From Bacillota bacterium (lineage in GTDB: Bacteria > Bacillota > Limnochordia > Darwinibacteriales > DTU012): a DNA stretch of 55,900 nucleotides. The notes under the pieces are model-generated. The model was given only the letters and a program-made list of their open reading frames with translations. It did no database searches and was not told the origin of the DNA. The DNA is taken from assembly GCA_012837335.1 (NCBI GenBank), contig DURM01000015.1, positions 1 to 55,900 of the forward strand, read 5' to 3'. Shown here piece after piece: positions 1 through 8,925 of this stretch (its first letter is position 1; each line of letters begins with the position of its first letter). The translations under genes and the position numbers were made by a program.

Positions 1-21
1 GTCATCGAATAGATATTGCAT

Positions 22-79
22 AGAAGATCTCACCTCTGAGTACTTTGTACTCGTCCGGATCGGGACGGTGGGATCTTCT
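22..79. other. Three-armed inverted-repeat element
   Basis: A 13-base arm at 22-34 (AGAAGATCTCACC) pairs with 67-79 with one mismatch. Between them sit two smaller hairpins: 38-52 (GAGTAC, TTT loop, GTACTC) and 53-66 (GTCC / GGAC). Together they would fold as a compact three-way junction. The sequence after it on the plus strand is pyrimidine-rich, but there is no clean T run on either strand, so it is not an ordinary terminator. No gene is visible in 1-158 apart from this element. Its role is unknown; a structured RNA, a regulatory leader fragment or an interspersed repeat are all possible. Confidence 0.55.
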
Positions 80-158
80 TCTATTTCTAATCGACTATTT
101 CCTGTCCTACTGTAACTTTACACTAACGATCAACAGCGGAAGAAAAGGTTCCCCGCTG

Positions 159-1274
159 CTAACTCCACAGCTTTTGACTGGTATAAGGTTTGGCTGGACC
201 TGACCAGAACGGGTCAGACTCCGGCAGACCTAACGGAAGCAGAACGGCCGCGCTTAAATAGCAGCTGGCATTGGAAATATATGGTTCACCGATCTGCGGC
301 TGATGACCGCACAGTCCTATGGTCAGCCATCCCTGTTCATCAAAGACGTATTCCGCATCCATTGTTCGTCGAATTACCGCTGTCAGCGCGGTTCTAACCT
401 GCGCAGGTTCCAGTTCCTGCGGCAGTTTGCCCAGCAAGGCCATCTGTGCCAGCAGCTGAAACGCACCGCACCGATACGCAAGCGACCTCCCCAGTGGTGG
501 GAAACTGCCATCCGGAGCAATCATCCGCTCTTGAACCCCCGCATAAATCTGGGCTCTCTCTAAAACACTCGGAGCCATATCTCTGGCTGCAGTTATTTCG
601 GAAGCCAAAATGCGAGTGATATCTAACAGCATCGGTTGAATGACAAAGCTGTTGTAGTAATTATTGAAATGCTGAGGACCATCACCATAGACTCCATCGC
701 CTAGGTACCACTGTTCATGCTGGCGCAGTGCATAATCCACCCGCACAGCGTCATATTCTGCTCCCATAACGAACAAAGCTGTTTCAACCACTGCACTGAA
801 AAGAAGCCAATTGCAGTAGTACGGTACAATTGAGCGGCTCCGCTTCAAACCCTGAACAAGATGGGTTTGTGTTTCTCGATCCAATTTTCTCCACAGCTGA
901 ATCGGAGCCCTGATTACAGCGTGAGCTAAAAATCCGGCATCTACCAGCGGTTGATCACCATCATCAAAGTTAAAAGCATTACTGCTTTTCGGGTTCACTC
1001 CAACCGCCAGCGCTCTGCGGCTCAGCTCTGCAATTCTTACACCCAGCTCCTTCTCCGCCGGATCAAACGCTCCGTCAGAGCCGACTAATTCTAACCAGGG
1101 TGCAATCCCAGTCAACAGCCGAGCAGCAGCTTCCAGAACCGCATACTTTCTTCTTCCAGGTGGTCCTTCAAAATTAAAACGAGCATGAAAATCATCCTCT
1201 GCCAAAGCTGTCAGCACCGGTAGTGCCAACCGCTCCAGCACACTCAACCAATACCTGCGTTCCCTACTATCCAT
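159..1274 (-). CDS. DUF2264 family protein, probable glycan hydrolase
   Basis: About 371 residues, a usual length for the DUF2264 alpha/alpha-barrel domain. Visible family features are an N-terminal R-YW...L..PVL helix, the LEAAARLLTGIAPWLEL segment, an NW-LFSAVVE helix, the GDGVYGDGPQHFNNYYNSFV segment and the terminal PYTSQKLWS. There is no signal peptide, so it should act in the cytoplasm on imported oligosaccharides. As I recall, some DUF2264 proteins are classed as GH154 beta-glucuronidases acting on arabinogalactan fragments; the activity here is inference. The ATG at 1274 is preferred because the one at 1283 abuts its AAAGGA. It lies beyond a terminator at the end of the sugar locus and is probably expressed by read-through or a weak own promoter. 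Confidence 0.8.
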   Translation of the reverse strand: MDSRERRYWLSVLERLALPVLTALAEDDFHARFNFEGPPGRRKYAVLEAAARLLTGIAPWLELVGSDGAFDPAEKELGVRIAELSRRALAVGVNPKSSNAFNFDDGDQPLVDAGFLAHAVIRAPIQLWRKLDRETQTHLVQGLKRSRSIVPYYCNWLLFSAVVETALFVMGAEYDAVRVDYALRQHEQWYLGDGVYGDGPQHFNNYYNSFVIQPMLLDITRILASEITAARDMAPSVLERAQIYAGVQERMIAPDGSFPPLGRSLAYRCGAFQLLAQMALLGKLPQELEPAQVRTALTAVIRRTMDAEYVFDEQGWLTIGLCGHQPQIGEPYISNASCYLSAAVLLPLGLPESDPFWSGPAKPYTSQKLWS

Positions 1275-1316
1275 CAGCTTCATTCCTTTAACGATAGTTG
1301 TCAGTATCTATTTTAT

Positions 1317-1363
1317 CAAAAAGATGCCGCTAAAACACCACCTCAAGGTGGTGTTTCAGCGGC
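1317..1363 (-). terminator. Rho-independent terminator after the LamG gene
   Basis: The arms 1326-1343 and 1346-1363 form an 18-bp stem (GCCGCT...ACCACCT / AGGTGGT...AGCGGC, one mismatch) with a 2-base loop. On the minus strand it is followed by CTTTTTG. It closes the long sugar-uptake operon and separates it from the DUF2264 gene. Confidence 0.85.
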
Positions 1364-1376
1364 CTGTCCGCTTCGA

Positions 1377-2708
1377 TTATTGAATCCGCACCCGCTCAAA
1401 AGGCCAGTAGCCGATCAGTCCAGGTTCATCACCTGTCAGCGGCTGTAAATAATCTGCCGCAATTTCTTCCTGAGTTCTTACCCGGTCCCAAACCCGCAGC
1501 TCATCAATGTCAATATTGCGCTGGCCGAACTCAATGTATTCACCTGGTGTCATGCCTGTACCCGTCCAAACAGTGATAACTTCCTTTGCATCTACATATA
1601 AAGTATAATTTTCTCCGTCTTTAACCAGTGCGATATGATACCACTGCTCAGGATCAAACTCACTGCCCTCTCCTTCAGGACCGATATGATTAAATCCGGT
1701 CCAATTTGGCAGCGTGCTTAAGTGCAGTGTTTGATAATTACCATCTCCCTGGTGCCATAATCCCGGTGAGCGATCCGTATTAGCACCACGGCAGGCAATA
1801 ATTGTCTGCCAGCTGGAACCAACTGCTTCAGGCATCTTCAGCCAAAACTCAATTGAACTCGTTTCCGACACGAAAATATCGTTGATCCGCACCAGATCAT
1901 TAACACCGTCAAAGGAGAGACCTAATCCAAGGGGTCCTTCTATCCACTTTGGACCACCGGTAATAATACCGACACGTCCTCGTCCTGAATCATCGGGAAT
2001 AACAACAGTTACAGCAGAATTGATCATTTCGTCAGCTAGACGATTGAGGTTTGCAACTGCAGCCGTTACTTGAGCCCGATCGCTTGAGCCAAGTAACTCT
2101 TCTGCTTCAGCAATTGCTTCCCGCAGACGATCCGCCGCTTCCTGCGGATAAAACGCGCCAAGAGCATCGCCTAATGCTAAACCGCCTATCGGTTTGTCAA
2201 AAGCAGCTCGAGCCGACTCAATTGCCTTATCCAGTGTGGGGATATATTGAAAACCGTTAACTGCAACAAAATTCATAGATGCAGCTTCGCCTCTTGCTTC
2301 TTCCGGTACAATCCTAAGTACATGCTTGCCTTCAGCTAATCCGTCTAACTCAAAAATTACCTGCTGATTAAGGGCTTCCGGGCTGTATCCGTCAACCTGG
2401 GTCGCAACTAACTCTCCATCAAGATAAACCGATGCATAACCCATTGCTGCCGACTTAGTGCCAATCCATCTCACACCGGTACCGGAAAAGGTAAACTCTA
2501 CATAAGAGTTGAGAGAGCGGCTTCCCATCAGCTCACTGCCGCCGAGAGCGTCCGGATTCTCAACCACCCGCCAAAAACCTGTGTAAACTACCTCTGGATC
2601 AGTATAAACTACATCCAACCATTCATCCCCTGCCACAACGGATCCGCCGGTGCAGATCAGTGTCAGCACCATCATTAAAACAGCTAATAAAGCCAGGCGC
2701 TTACCCAT
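1377..2708 (-). CDS. Secreted LamG-domain protein with jelly-roll module
   Basis: 443 residues. An N-terminal signal peptide (MGKRLALLAVLMM...) is followed by a beta-sandwich module at about 30-150 resembling carbohydrate-binding jelly rolls (SYVEFTFSGTGVRWIG, then YLDGE). A helical FIVAR-like spacer spans about 165-235. A C-terminal LamG/concanavalin-like domain runs from about 255 to the end (LSFDGVNDLVRI, SIEFWLK, WYHIALVKDG, IDELRVWDR). Start choice: the ATG at 2708 has GGAGGGG 5 bases upstream; a longer frame to 2768 would add 20 residues before the signal peptide. It is the last gene of the transport operon and probably binds the target glycan outside the inner membrane. No catalytic motif was recognised. 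Confidence 0.82.
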   Translation of the reverse strand: MGKRLALLAVLMMVLTLICTGGSVVAGDEWLDVVYTDPEVVYTGFWRVVENPDALGGSELMGSRSLNSYVEFTFSGTGVRWIGTKSAAMGYASVYLDGELVATQVDGYSPEALNQQVIFELDGLAEGKHVLRIVPEEARGEAASMNFVAVNGFQYIPTLDKAIESARAAFDKPIGGLALGDALGAFYPQEAADRLREAIAEAEELLGSSDRAQVTAAVANLNRLADEMINSAVTVVIPDDSGRGRVGIITGGPKWIEGPLGLGLSFDGVNDLVRINDIFVSETSSIEFWLKMPEAVGSSWQTIIACRGANTDRSPGLWHQGDGNYQTLHLSTLPNWTGFNHIGPEGEGSEFDPEQWYHIALVKDGENYTLYVDAKEVITVWTGTGMTPGEYIEFGQRNIDIDELRVWDRVRTQEEIAADYLQPLTGDEPGLIGYWPFERVRIQ

Positions 2709-2774
2709 CTCTTCCCCTCCCTGCTGAAAATTAAATTGTGTAGGTGTGTTTGCCGGATTAACCGGCAAACATCA

Positions 2775-4130
2775 CTACAGATCAAAATTAAGCATTTCAT
2801 CCAATTGAGCTTGAGCAGCATCTTTGAACGAAGCAACTACACTGGCCGGGCTTTCGCCATTAAGAATACGGCTGTTGTATTCATTCCAAGTGTTAAAGAA
2901 GTTGGTGCTCAAGAACACTGAGCTGTCGTACTTAATGAACTCTGTGTTAAATACGCCTTGGATTAAGTACTCCAGCGACTCATAATCCCTGACTACCATG
3001 CTCCAGGAGTCCTCATACAAGAAATCTAAGCCGTAGAAGTCGAGATAATCAGGTGTATCAAACATTGCAGCATGTGCCAGAGCTACTAATGCTTCCGGAT
3101 CTTCCTTGGTGGTTGCCGGAATTGCCATCGCATACAATCCGCCGGACACGGCAGGATAGACATAGTCATCCCGTCTTGGACCTTTTGGAAGGGGCACATA
3201 ACCGAGATCGTCCTCAAAATCGTTGATAATAAAGAGAGTCCAAGGACGGATAATCGCCATCATTACCAAATCATTGGTAATGGCCTGGTAGCCCGGCTGG
3301 CCGGTATAAACCACACCAAGCTGATGCAGTTCTTGATAGAAGTTGAGGGCTTCTAATGCTGCCGGAGAATCAAGGGCAAATACAGTTCTGCCGGTTTCAT
3401 CAACGGTGGTTACATCAGCTCCGTTAGTAATCAGCCAGTTATGAACCTCCGGGAATCCCCAAGGGGTAGCATAAGGTGAATAGCCCCAAACATCGATGGC
3501 ACCGTCTCCATCAAGATCTCTAGTACATTCGATGGCAATCTCCCGGAACTTATCCCAAGTCCACTCGCCTGCTTCCACAAGTTCGTAGAGATTAGGCAGT
3601 CCCCACTGCTCAAACTTGGTCTTATTCCAGACTAAACCTTCAAAATCAGGCTGCTGAGCCATCTGCCGGGTTGCCAGCTGAGTTACAGTTCCGGTAAATG
3701 GAATAAAGAAGTATCTATCACCGCGGAAAGTCAAAAGCTCAGGATCGACAACCTGATCAAAGATACTCTCGGGGATATCGAGATCGGTCAATGGGTAGAA
3801 AAAGCCTTCGTTAGCGTACTGATAAGCCTCTCCAACCTTGACCCAGTAAATGCCATCAGCAGTGCCGGCAAGAAGCCCCTGCTGCAGGTCATTAATAATT
3901 GAACCGTCGTCATAGTGCATGGCTACAATGTCCAACTTAACATTGAACTCCCGCTCAACATTCTCAAGATGAGCCTGGGCCAGTGGATCTCCCCACAAGC
4001 CATCTCGCGTCATATCATGGGTTACCATGCGCACAGTTCTACCGCCGAAATCATAGGCCGCAAGGACAAAACCGCTGCCCAAAAGCACTAAGCACATTAC
4101 TAATAAGCTGACTGTGAGAGTTCTTTTCAT
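2775..4130 (-). CDS. Extracellular sugar-binding protein, ABC family 1
   Basis: 451 residues, typical for family 1 solute-binding proteins. It shows a signal peptide (MKRTLTVSLLVMCLVLL) and the mixed alpha/beta body of this group, including an N-terminal strand (GRTVRMVTH) and a VWGYSPYATPWGFPEVHNW segment. The signal peptide has no cysteine at its end, so the mature protein should be free in a periplasm rather than lipid-anchored. The ATG at 4130 is chosen because AAGGGAGG lies just upstream. It is the binding subunit for the two permeases that precede it in the operon. The sugar is not known from sequence alone. Confidence 0.88.
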   Translation of the reverse strand: MKRTLTVSLLVMCLVLLGSGFVLAAYDFGGRTVRMVTHDMTRDGLWGDPLAQAHLENVEREFNVKLDIVAMHYDDGSIINDLQQGLLAGTADGIYWVKVGEAYQYANEGFFYPLTDLDIPESIFDQVVDPELLTFRGDRYFFIPFTGTVTQLATRQMAQQPDFEGLVWNKTKFEQWGLPNLYELVEAGEWTWDKFREIAIECTRDLDGDGAIDVWGYSPYATPWGFPEVHNWLITNGADVTTVDETGRTVFALDSPAALEALNFYQELHQLGVVYTGQPGYQAITNDLVMMAIIRPWTLFIINDFEDDLGYVPLPKGPRRDDYVYPAVSGGLYAMAIPATTKEDPEALVALAHAAMFDTPDYLDFYGLDFLYEDSWSMVVRDYESLEYLIQGVFNTEFIKYDSSVFLSTNFFNTWNEYNSRILNGESPASVVASFKDAAQAQLDEMLNFDL

Positions 4131-4219
4131 ATGTTTTCCTCCCTTGAATTTATTTAAGAATGGACAAACATAGGCTCGAACAGAGAATTTCAATTACATT
4201 TTGATTCACCTCCTACAAC

Positions 4220-5191
4220 CTAACCAACCAGACCGGTTCTTTCAATACTTTCAACAAAGTGCCGCTGCATAAACAGGTAAAGGATCAATAAAGGAGCCAT
4301 AAACAGCATCATGCCTGCATTGTTCAGCAGAGAACGGTAATGCCAAGGAAACTGGTTCGAGATCGGGCTGTTACTCACAAAGCGAAGGGCAAAATTCTGC
4401 AGTGCAAAAGCTAGGTAACCATCACCGCTGCGGATAAACAGATTAAGATAGAATAGATCGTTCCACTGCCAGACAAAAGCAAAGAGAAACACGATCACCA
4501 AAGCTGGCTTCGCTCCCGGCAGCATTATTCTAAGAAATGTAACGAAGGAACCAGCTCCATCTATTTCCGCAGCTTCCTCCAGGCTGTCGGGCATGTTGTG
4601 AAAAAAGTGCGACATAATATAGATAAAAAGTCCATTTTTCAAACCCATTGTCGTGCTGGATGTAAGAATATACGGCCAGTAGGATCCAAGTAAGTTAATG
4701 CCCGGTTCTGGAATTAAACCAAAGAAAGTAAAGAATCTAAAATTCAAGAATAGAGGAATCATCACCATTTCCGGTGGTACGACTAAAGTCAGCAGCACCA
4801 ATGCAAACGCGATGCTCCGCCCCCTGAAATTGAAGCGGCCAAACCCATAGCCCACCAGTGTACACGAGATCAACTGCAGAGCACTCACTATAATTGTTAA
4901 CGCCAGCGTATTTGCTAATGTTCTGGGATAGTTCATCCATTCCCAAGCTATTTGAAACTGCTGTAAGGTCAGGGTGCGGGGCACAAACCGTACTGTTGCG
5001 TCATACATATCATCCACGTGCATAAACGCTGAGGTCAGCTTTACGATCAAAGGATAGAGGATCATAAAGCAGAGCCCACCAACCAGCACAGTTCGTAAAA
5101 TAATCCATCCTAGGCGCCCGAGTTTTGTAGCGATTACTGCCCGCCTGATACTGGTTATCTCTTTCGTGCGGTGCTTATAAGCAACAGCCAT
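4220..5191 (-). CDS. Sugar ABC transporter permease, MalG type
   Basis: About 323 residues with six predicted membrane helices. The first is near residues 30-50 (VLVGGLCFMILYPLIV). The cytoplasmic coupling loop has a good EAA motif (LEEAAEIDGAGSFVTFLRIM, followed by LPGAKP). The ATG at 5191 follows GGAGGAGGG; a longer frame from a TTG at 5209 is less likely. It sits 19 bases after the MalF-type permease with which it should form the membrane pore. The ATPase that would power it is not in this window. Confidence 0.9.
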   Translation of the reverse strand: MAVAYKHRTKEITSIRRAVIATKLGRLGWIILRTVLVGGLCFMILYPLIVKLTSAFMHVDDMYDATVRFVPRTLTLQQFQIAWEWMNYPRTLANTLALTIIVSALQLISCTLVGYGFGRFNFRGRSIAFALVLLTLVVPPEMVMIPLFLNFRFFTFFGLIPEPGINLLGSYWPYILTSSTTMGLKNGLFIYIMSHFFHNMPDSLEEAAEIDGAGSFVTFLRIMLPGAKPALVIVFLFAFVWQWNDLFYLNLFIRSGDGYLAFALQNFALRFVSNSPISNQFPWHYRSLLNNAGMMLFMAPLLILYLFMQRHFVESIERTGLVG

Positions 5192-5210
5192 TTCTCTTCC
5201 CTCCTCCAAA

Positions 5211-6098
5211 TTATTTCATGTAGATGACTCGCCTTGAAACAATCACCACAATTATTCCTAAGAGCAGGGCAATCGCTGCAAAATAGACAATAGCCATAGC
5301 TGCGCTAACCCCATATCCACCTTGGCTCCAGGTGTTATCGCCAATAAACTTCACCATTTCATTGCGCGGCGATGTAAATGAGTTAATTACGATAAATACA
5401 GCGTTAGTCAGAATCATAGGACTGATCAGCGGGAATGTAATCATCCAGAATTTTTCCCAACCTGTAATGCCTTCCACATCTGCCACTTCATAGAGATCGT
5501 TCGGGATTGACTGGAGTCCCGCCAAGAAAATCAAAATAGGAATGGCACTAGCCTCAATTACAAGCGGTATTCGATCAACAATCCTGACAATATACTGGAT
5601 CAGCCCAACCGGCAGTTTTAACTGAAGCAGAAAGGAGACAAAATGCTCACCGCCAAACATAAACTCAGCGTCCTGCACCAAAGCTTGATTCATCACGTCA
5701 TTCAGCTCCATCTGCACCACAACTCCCGATGTCAAAATCACCGGTAAAAAGAAGATCAAACGGGCTAAGGCCCTTCCGGGAAACCTTTGATTTAACACCA
5801 CTGCAATAAAGAAGCTGAAGATTAAGACGGCCGGAATATCTATTGCTGTGTTGATAATGGTGTTTGTTAATGTCGGTACAAAATCTGGATTGACGAAGAA
5901 AACACGGTGATAATTGTCCAAACCTACATATGTTGTGGTATAACCTGTGGTTACTATTTTTAACTCGCTGAGACTGAACATGACTGTTTGATATAGTGGT
6001 ATGAGGAAAAATGCTAAGAATCCAATTATAAATGGTGCAATATAAAGATATCCTCTGGCATTTTTCTTTTGAGTAAGGCTGAGGCGAAAACGCTTCAT
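5211..6098 (-). CDS. Sugar ABC transporter permease, MalF type
   Basis: About 295 residues with six hydrophobic segments (first YLYIAPFIIGFLAFFLIPLY) and an EAA coupling motif (DLYEVADVEGITGWEKFW, then MITFPLISP). It pairs with the MalG-type subunit downstream. GGGGG lies directly against the ATG at 6104 but 7 bases before the ATG at 6098, so 6098 is preferred. The site overlaps the end of the DUF5696 gene, which suggests translational coupling. Confidence 0.89.
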   Translation of the reverse strand: MKRFRLSLTQKKNARGYLYIAPFIIGFLAFFLIPLYQTVMFSLSELKIVTTGYTTTYVGLDNYHRVFFVNPDFVPTLTNTIINTAIDIPAVLIFSFFIAVVLNQRFPGRALARLIFFLPVILTSGVVVQMELNDVMNQALVQDAEFMFGGEHFVSFLLQLKLPVGLIQYIVRIVDRIPLVIEASAIPILIFLAGLQSIPNDLYEVADVEGITGWEKFWMITFPLISPMILTNAVFIVINSFTSPRNEMVKFIGDNTWSQGGYGVSAAMAIVYFAAIALLLGIIVVIVSRRVIYMK

Positions 6099-6110
6099 AT
6101 TCATCCCCCT

Positions 6111-8909
6111 TTAAAAGCGATAGCTCACCGGTTCGCTGTCGGGCTGCTGCACCGTAACCGTATATTGATTAAGGTCTACCAAAATCTGATAGCCATTGTC
6201 ATACTCTGTTAAGTAACGGCCTTGTTCCAGCTCCAAAAACCTGATAATCCTGGCACTGATTACCGGGGTCAGGATCTCATCGGCAGTTTTGTAGTCCTCC
6301 ACAGCGTGAGAAACCCAGTCATGATAGTTTACAGAGTAAAAATGGTTATACTCCGTATTAGCTACCAGCTCAGTGTCTTGATATGCCCACTGAAAATGGA
6401 AACCGCCGCCAAACGCTATGCTCTTCAGAAGCGACTCGCGATAATCTGCCGCTAAGTTTAATGGCTCTCCGGCGTAGTTGATGTAGCCATGCAGAGCAAT
6501 TTGATAAAATGGCACGGACGCATCAAAAATATCATGCCGTGAACTGGTAAAGGGAACTCCAATAATGTTCTTTACATAGGGATAGGTTAGAGCATTGCCC
6601 CCGGTCACCAAAATGTCATAGCCTGAGTCTTTTATCCAAGCCAGCTGTGCCTTCATAATATCCGCAGCCTGCTGCCGATCAACCACTGTCTCCGGCCGGT
6701 TGCGAAAATCTGAACTCACTCTCTGTCCCATATGCTCTAAAGCGATAGTCTGCAGCGGAAGTCTCTCATAATCAGCAAAGAATGCTTGGACAACCCGCTC
6801 CAAACTGCGAGCAGACAGAATGTAGTAATCGGTAGTTTCCGGTATGCCGAAAGCAATGTCAAAGGTTCTGAGCAGCCGCGGCCGGTTATCAAAATACTGA
6901 CTAGCATCCCGTCTGACCCGAAAACCGTCGAAGAGCTGATCGCGGTAGACGATTAGAAAACTTACCTCTGGATAAAATTCCACACCTTGATCCCGCAATA
7001 GGGCTACCATCTGAATAAACTCAGCCTCATTTCCAACCGAACTGTCAAACCTTACCCGGTCGGCAAAAATATGTTTAGGTCCTCCCTTTAACCAGCCATT
7101 GTACTTAACTTTAATATTCTCAAGTCCCGCAGATCGTAAATAATCTACAATCCTGACAGTCTGATCGTAGGTGGTCAGTGGTCTAACCACTTCGCGGGGA
7201 ACACCCAATATCGGTTCATTCCTCACAATGCTTCCAATGATGTTTAAGTAGAACGGCAGTCTCTGCTCCGATTTTAGCGGCTCAAGCTGGTAAGTATCTA
7301 CTAAGTAGTCCTGATAGGCGCGGGCCATCCCCACATAATCAGCGCTGTCATCTGTGAGAAACAGATAACGAATCTGGATATCTCCTTGGTAAATCCGCTT
7401 TTGATAGACCCCTACCGAGCCAATTGGTCCTAATGACAAGTCTGAATAGGGCATTACCTTAAACTGGGGACTAACATAGTTGAATGAGTTAACAAAACCC
7501 GCTTTGGCAGCATTGAGTGATGCCAAGGCTTCTCCCTTTTCAATAACTGCTAAAAATGCTGTATTGCCTGTCTTCATACCGTAAACCGGCATATAATTCT
7601 GCTCAGTAATTACAAGCTGCTGAGAGCGGCTGTCTTCAGTTAGATCCCGACCGTAAATCGGCGTGCTGACATAGCTTAAAGTATACTTAGGACTGTTAAA
7701 ATCTATAATTGCACCCGAACCATCCGGCATAAATATGTAGCCTTCCGCACCGCGATAAGCAGCTCCAAAATAAGGCAGCAGAGCTATGGTATGCAGCGGA
7801 AGAGTATGCTCCTGCCCTTGGTTATCAATAACATTGAGGGGATAAATTACCTCATCCATGGGCAGCCTAGCGATTAAAGACTTGCCATCCAGCCGGTATT
7901 CTATTGGTAAAAAGAATGTCTCAATATTTGGCTGCAGCGGATCGAGATTATTTAAGACCCGTTCTTCACTGTTCTGCTCCGGCGTATAACCACAAGCCTT
8001 AACTGCATCAATTAAAGCTGTTCTGGCAAACACCGGTACTCGACCCAGAAAATAGGTTGGAGTATCGATCATCTGTGCCAGATCATCAAACTTGATATCA
8101 AGGGGGCTGGATAAATCTGCTCGGTTCCCGGTAATTTGGTCTAATAGATCCCGCAGAACTTGGCCGCGATAGCTGTTGAGCTGCGTTTCCACCCTTGCTA
8201 GGCTGCTTTCAAGATCTGCTCTTTCGTCCTCAGAAGCGGCTGCCAGTGAGTCTCTTAACTCCGCAATCTGGGATTCAAACCCAGCTGCCCGATCATCAAC
8301 TACCACAAATTCATATCCATTAAGGAGTTTTTCCATATCAAAGCCCTGAAGCTGCAGAGGCGCTATTTCGCTGTGCTCCTGCAGATAAACAAGGTGATAG
8401 CGATTGTTGAAATTGCGCAGATCGCTGGCGGATAAATGGACATATATTTCTGTTTCCATCTTTGTCTGTTCAATTATCACCGGCAGATAATCATCATCAG
8501 ACCATTTCTTGCCCAATGAATACTCCACTCTCACGCCATCAGGAATCGAGATAATCTCAAAAAGACCATGGCTGATACTCTGCGTATAGTTATTAGCCTG
8601 GCGGTTGCGCCGGTCCGACCGGTCATACGTGATCAGAAATTGGGCACCGAGCTGCTCTTTTGCCTCACCGCGGGCTTGAGTCTCTAAAGTATTCCAGTTA
8701 GGCGGATTGGAGTACCAGACCGCTCCGCTTGCTTTCTCAAAAACCGCAATCTCTGTTGTTTCCGGATGGATATACAGCCTCAGGAATTGATTTTCAGCAG
8801 CTAACTGCATGTCAGCTAACTCCTGGGGTTCACCGGCAGCAGTATGCACCACAAAAACTAGCAAGCCTAACAGCAGCAATCCACTTTTAATCAGCCTCTG
8901 CCATTTCAT
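6111..8909 (-). CDS. DUF5696 protein, secreted, operon partner of ABC transporter
   Basis: 932 residues with a signal peptide (LIKSGLLLLGLLVFVVHTAAG). The core carries the DUF5696 hallmark PEGYIFMPDGSGAIIDFN-like stretch (here GYIFMPDGSGAIIDFNS) and PIYGRD. The following half looks like a TIM-barrel-type glycosidase fold (GLENIKVKYNGWLKGG, FYPEVSFLIVY). A short coiled coil (about 210-245) interrupts the N-terminal beta region. From general knowledge, DUF5696 genes recur beside sugar ABC transporters and YIP1 proteins in Paenibacillus-like operons, but no function is established. It probably acts outside the inner membrane on, or as a sensor of, the glycan. The start has AAAGGGGG well placed. 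Confidence 0.82.
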   Translation of the reverse strand: MKWQRLIKSGLLLLGLLVFVVHTAAGEPQELADMQLAAENQFLRLYIHPETTEIAVFEKASGAVWYSNPPNWNTLETQARGEAKEQLGAQFLITYDRSDRRNRQANNYTQSISHGLFEIISIPDGVRVEYSLGKKWSDDDYLPVIIEQTKMETEIYVHLSASDLRNFNNRYHLVYLQEHSEIAPLQLQGFDMEKLLNGYEFVVVDDRAAGFESQIAELRDSLAAASEDERADLESSLARVETQLNSYRGQVLRDLLDQITGNRADLSSPLDIKFDDLAQMIDTPTYFLGRVPVFARTALIDAVKACGYTPEQNSEERVLNNLDPLQPNIETFFLPIEYRLDGKSLIARLPMDEVIYPLNVIDNQGQEHTLPLHTIALLPYFGAAYRGAEGYIFMPDGSGAIIDFNSPKYTLSYVSTPIYGRDLTEDSRSQQLVITEQNYMPVYGMKTGNTAFLAVIEKGEALASLNAAKAGFVNSFNYVSPQFKVMPYSDLSLGPIGSVGVYQKRIYQGDIQIRYLFLTDDSADYVGMARAYQDYLVDTYQLEPLKSEQRLPFYLNIIGSIVRNEPILGVPREVVRPLTTYDQTVRIVDYLRSAGLENIKVKYNGWLKGGPKHIFADRVRFDSSVGNEAEFIQMVALLRDQGVEFYPEVSFLIVYRDQLFDGFRVRRDASQYFDNRPRLLRTFDIAFGIPETTDYYILSARSLERVVQAFFADYERLPLQTIALEHMGQRVSSDFRNRPETVVDRQQAADIMKAQLAWIKDSGYDILVTGGNALTYPYVKNIIGVPFTSSRHDIFDASVPFYQIALHGYINYAGEPLNLAADYRESLLKSIAFGGGFHFQWAYQDTELVANTEYNHFYSVNYHDWVSHAVEDYKTADEILTPVISARIIRFLELEQGRYLTEYDNGYQILVDLNQYTVTVQQPDSEPVSYRF

Positions 8910-8925
8910 GTGAACTCCCCCTTTA

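Noticed and set aside
22-79. T-box terminator for an aminoacyl-tRNA synthetase gene
   Set aside because: The CGTCC and GGTGGG pieces recall a T-box, but the conserved T-box core is absent and no suitable gene follows.
1284-1325. Separate promoter for the DUF2264 gene (TTGATA-N17-TATCGT)
   Set aside because: The implied start of transcription would leave no room for the ribosome site.
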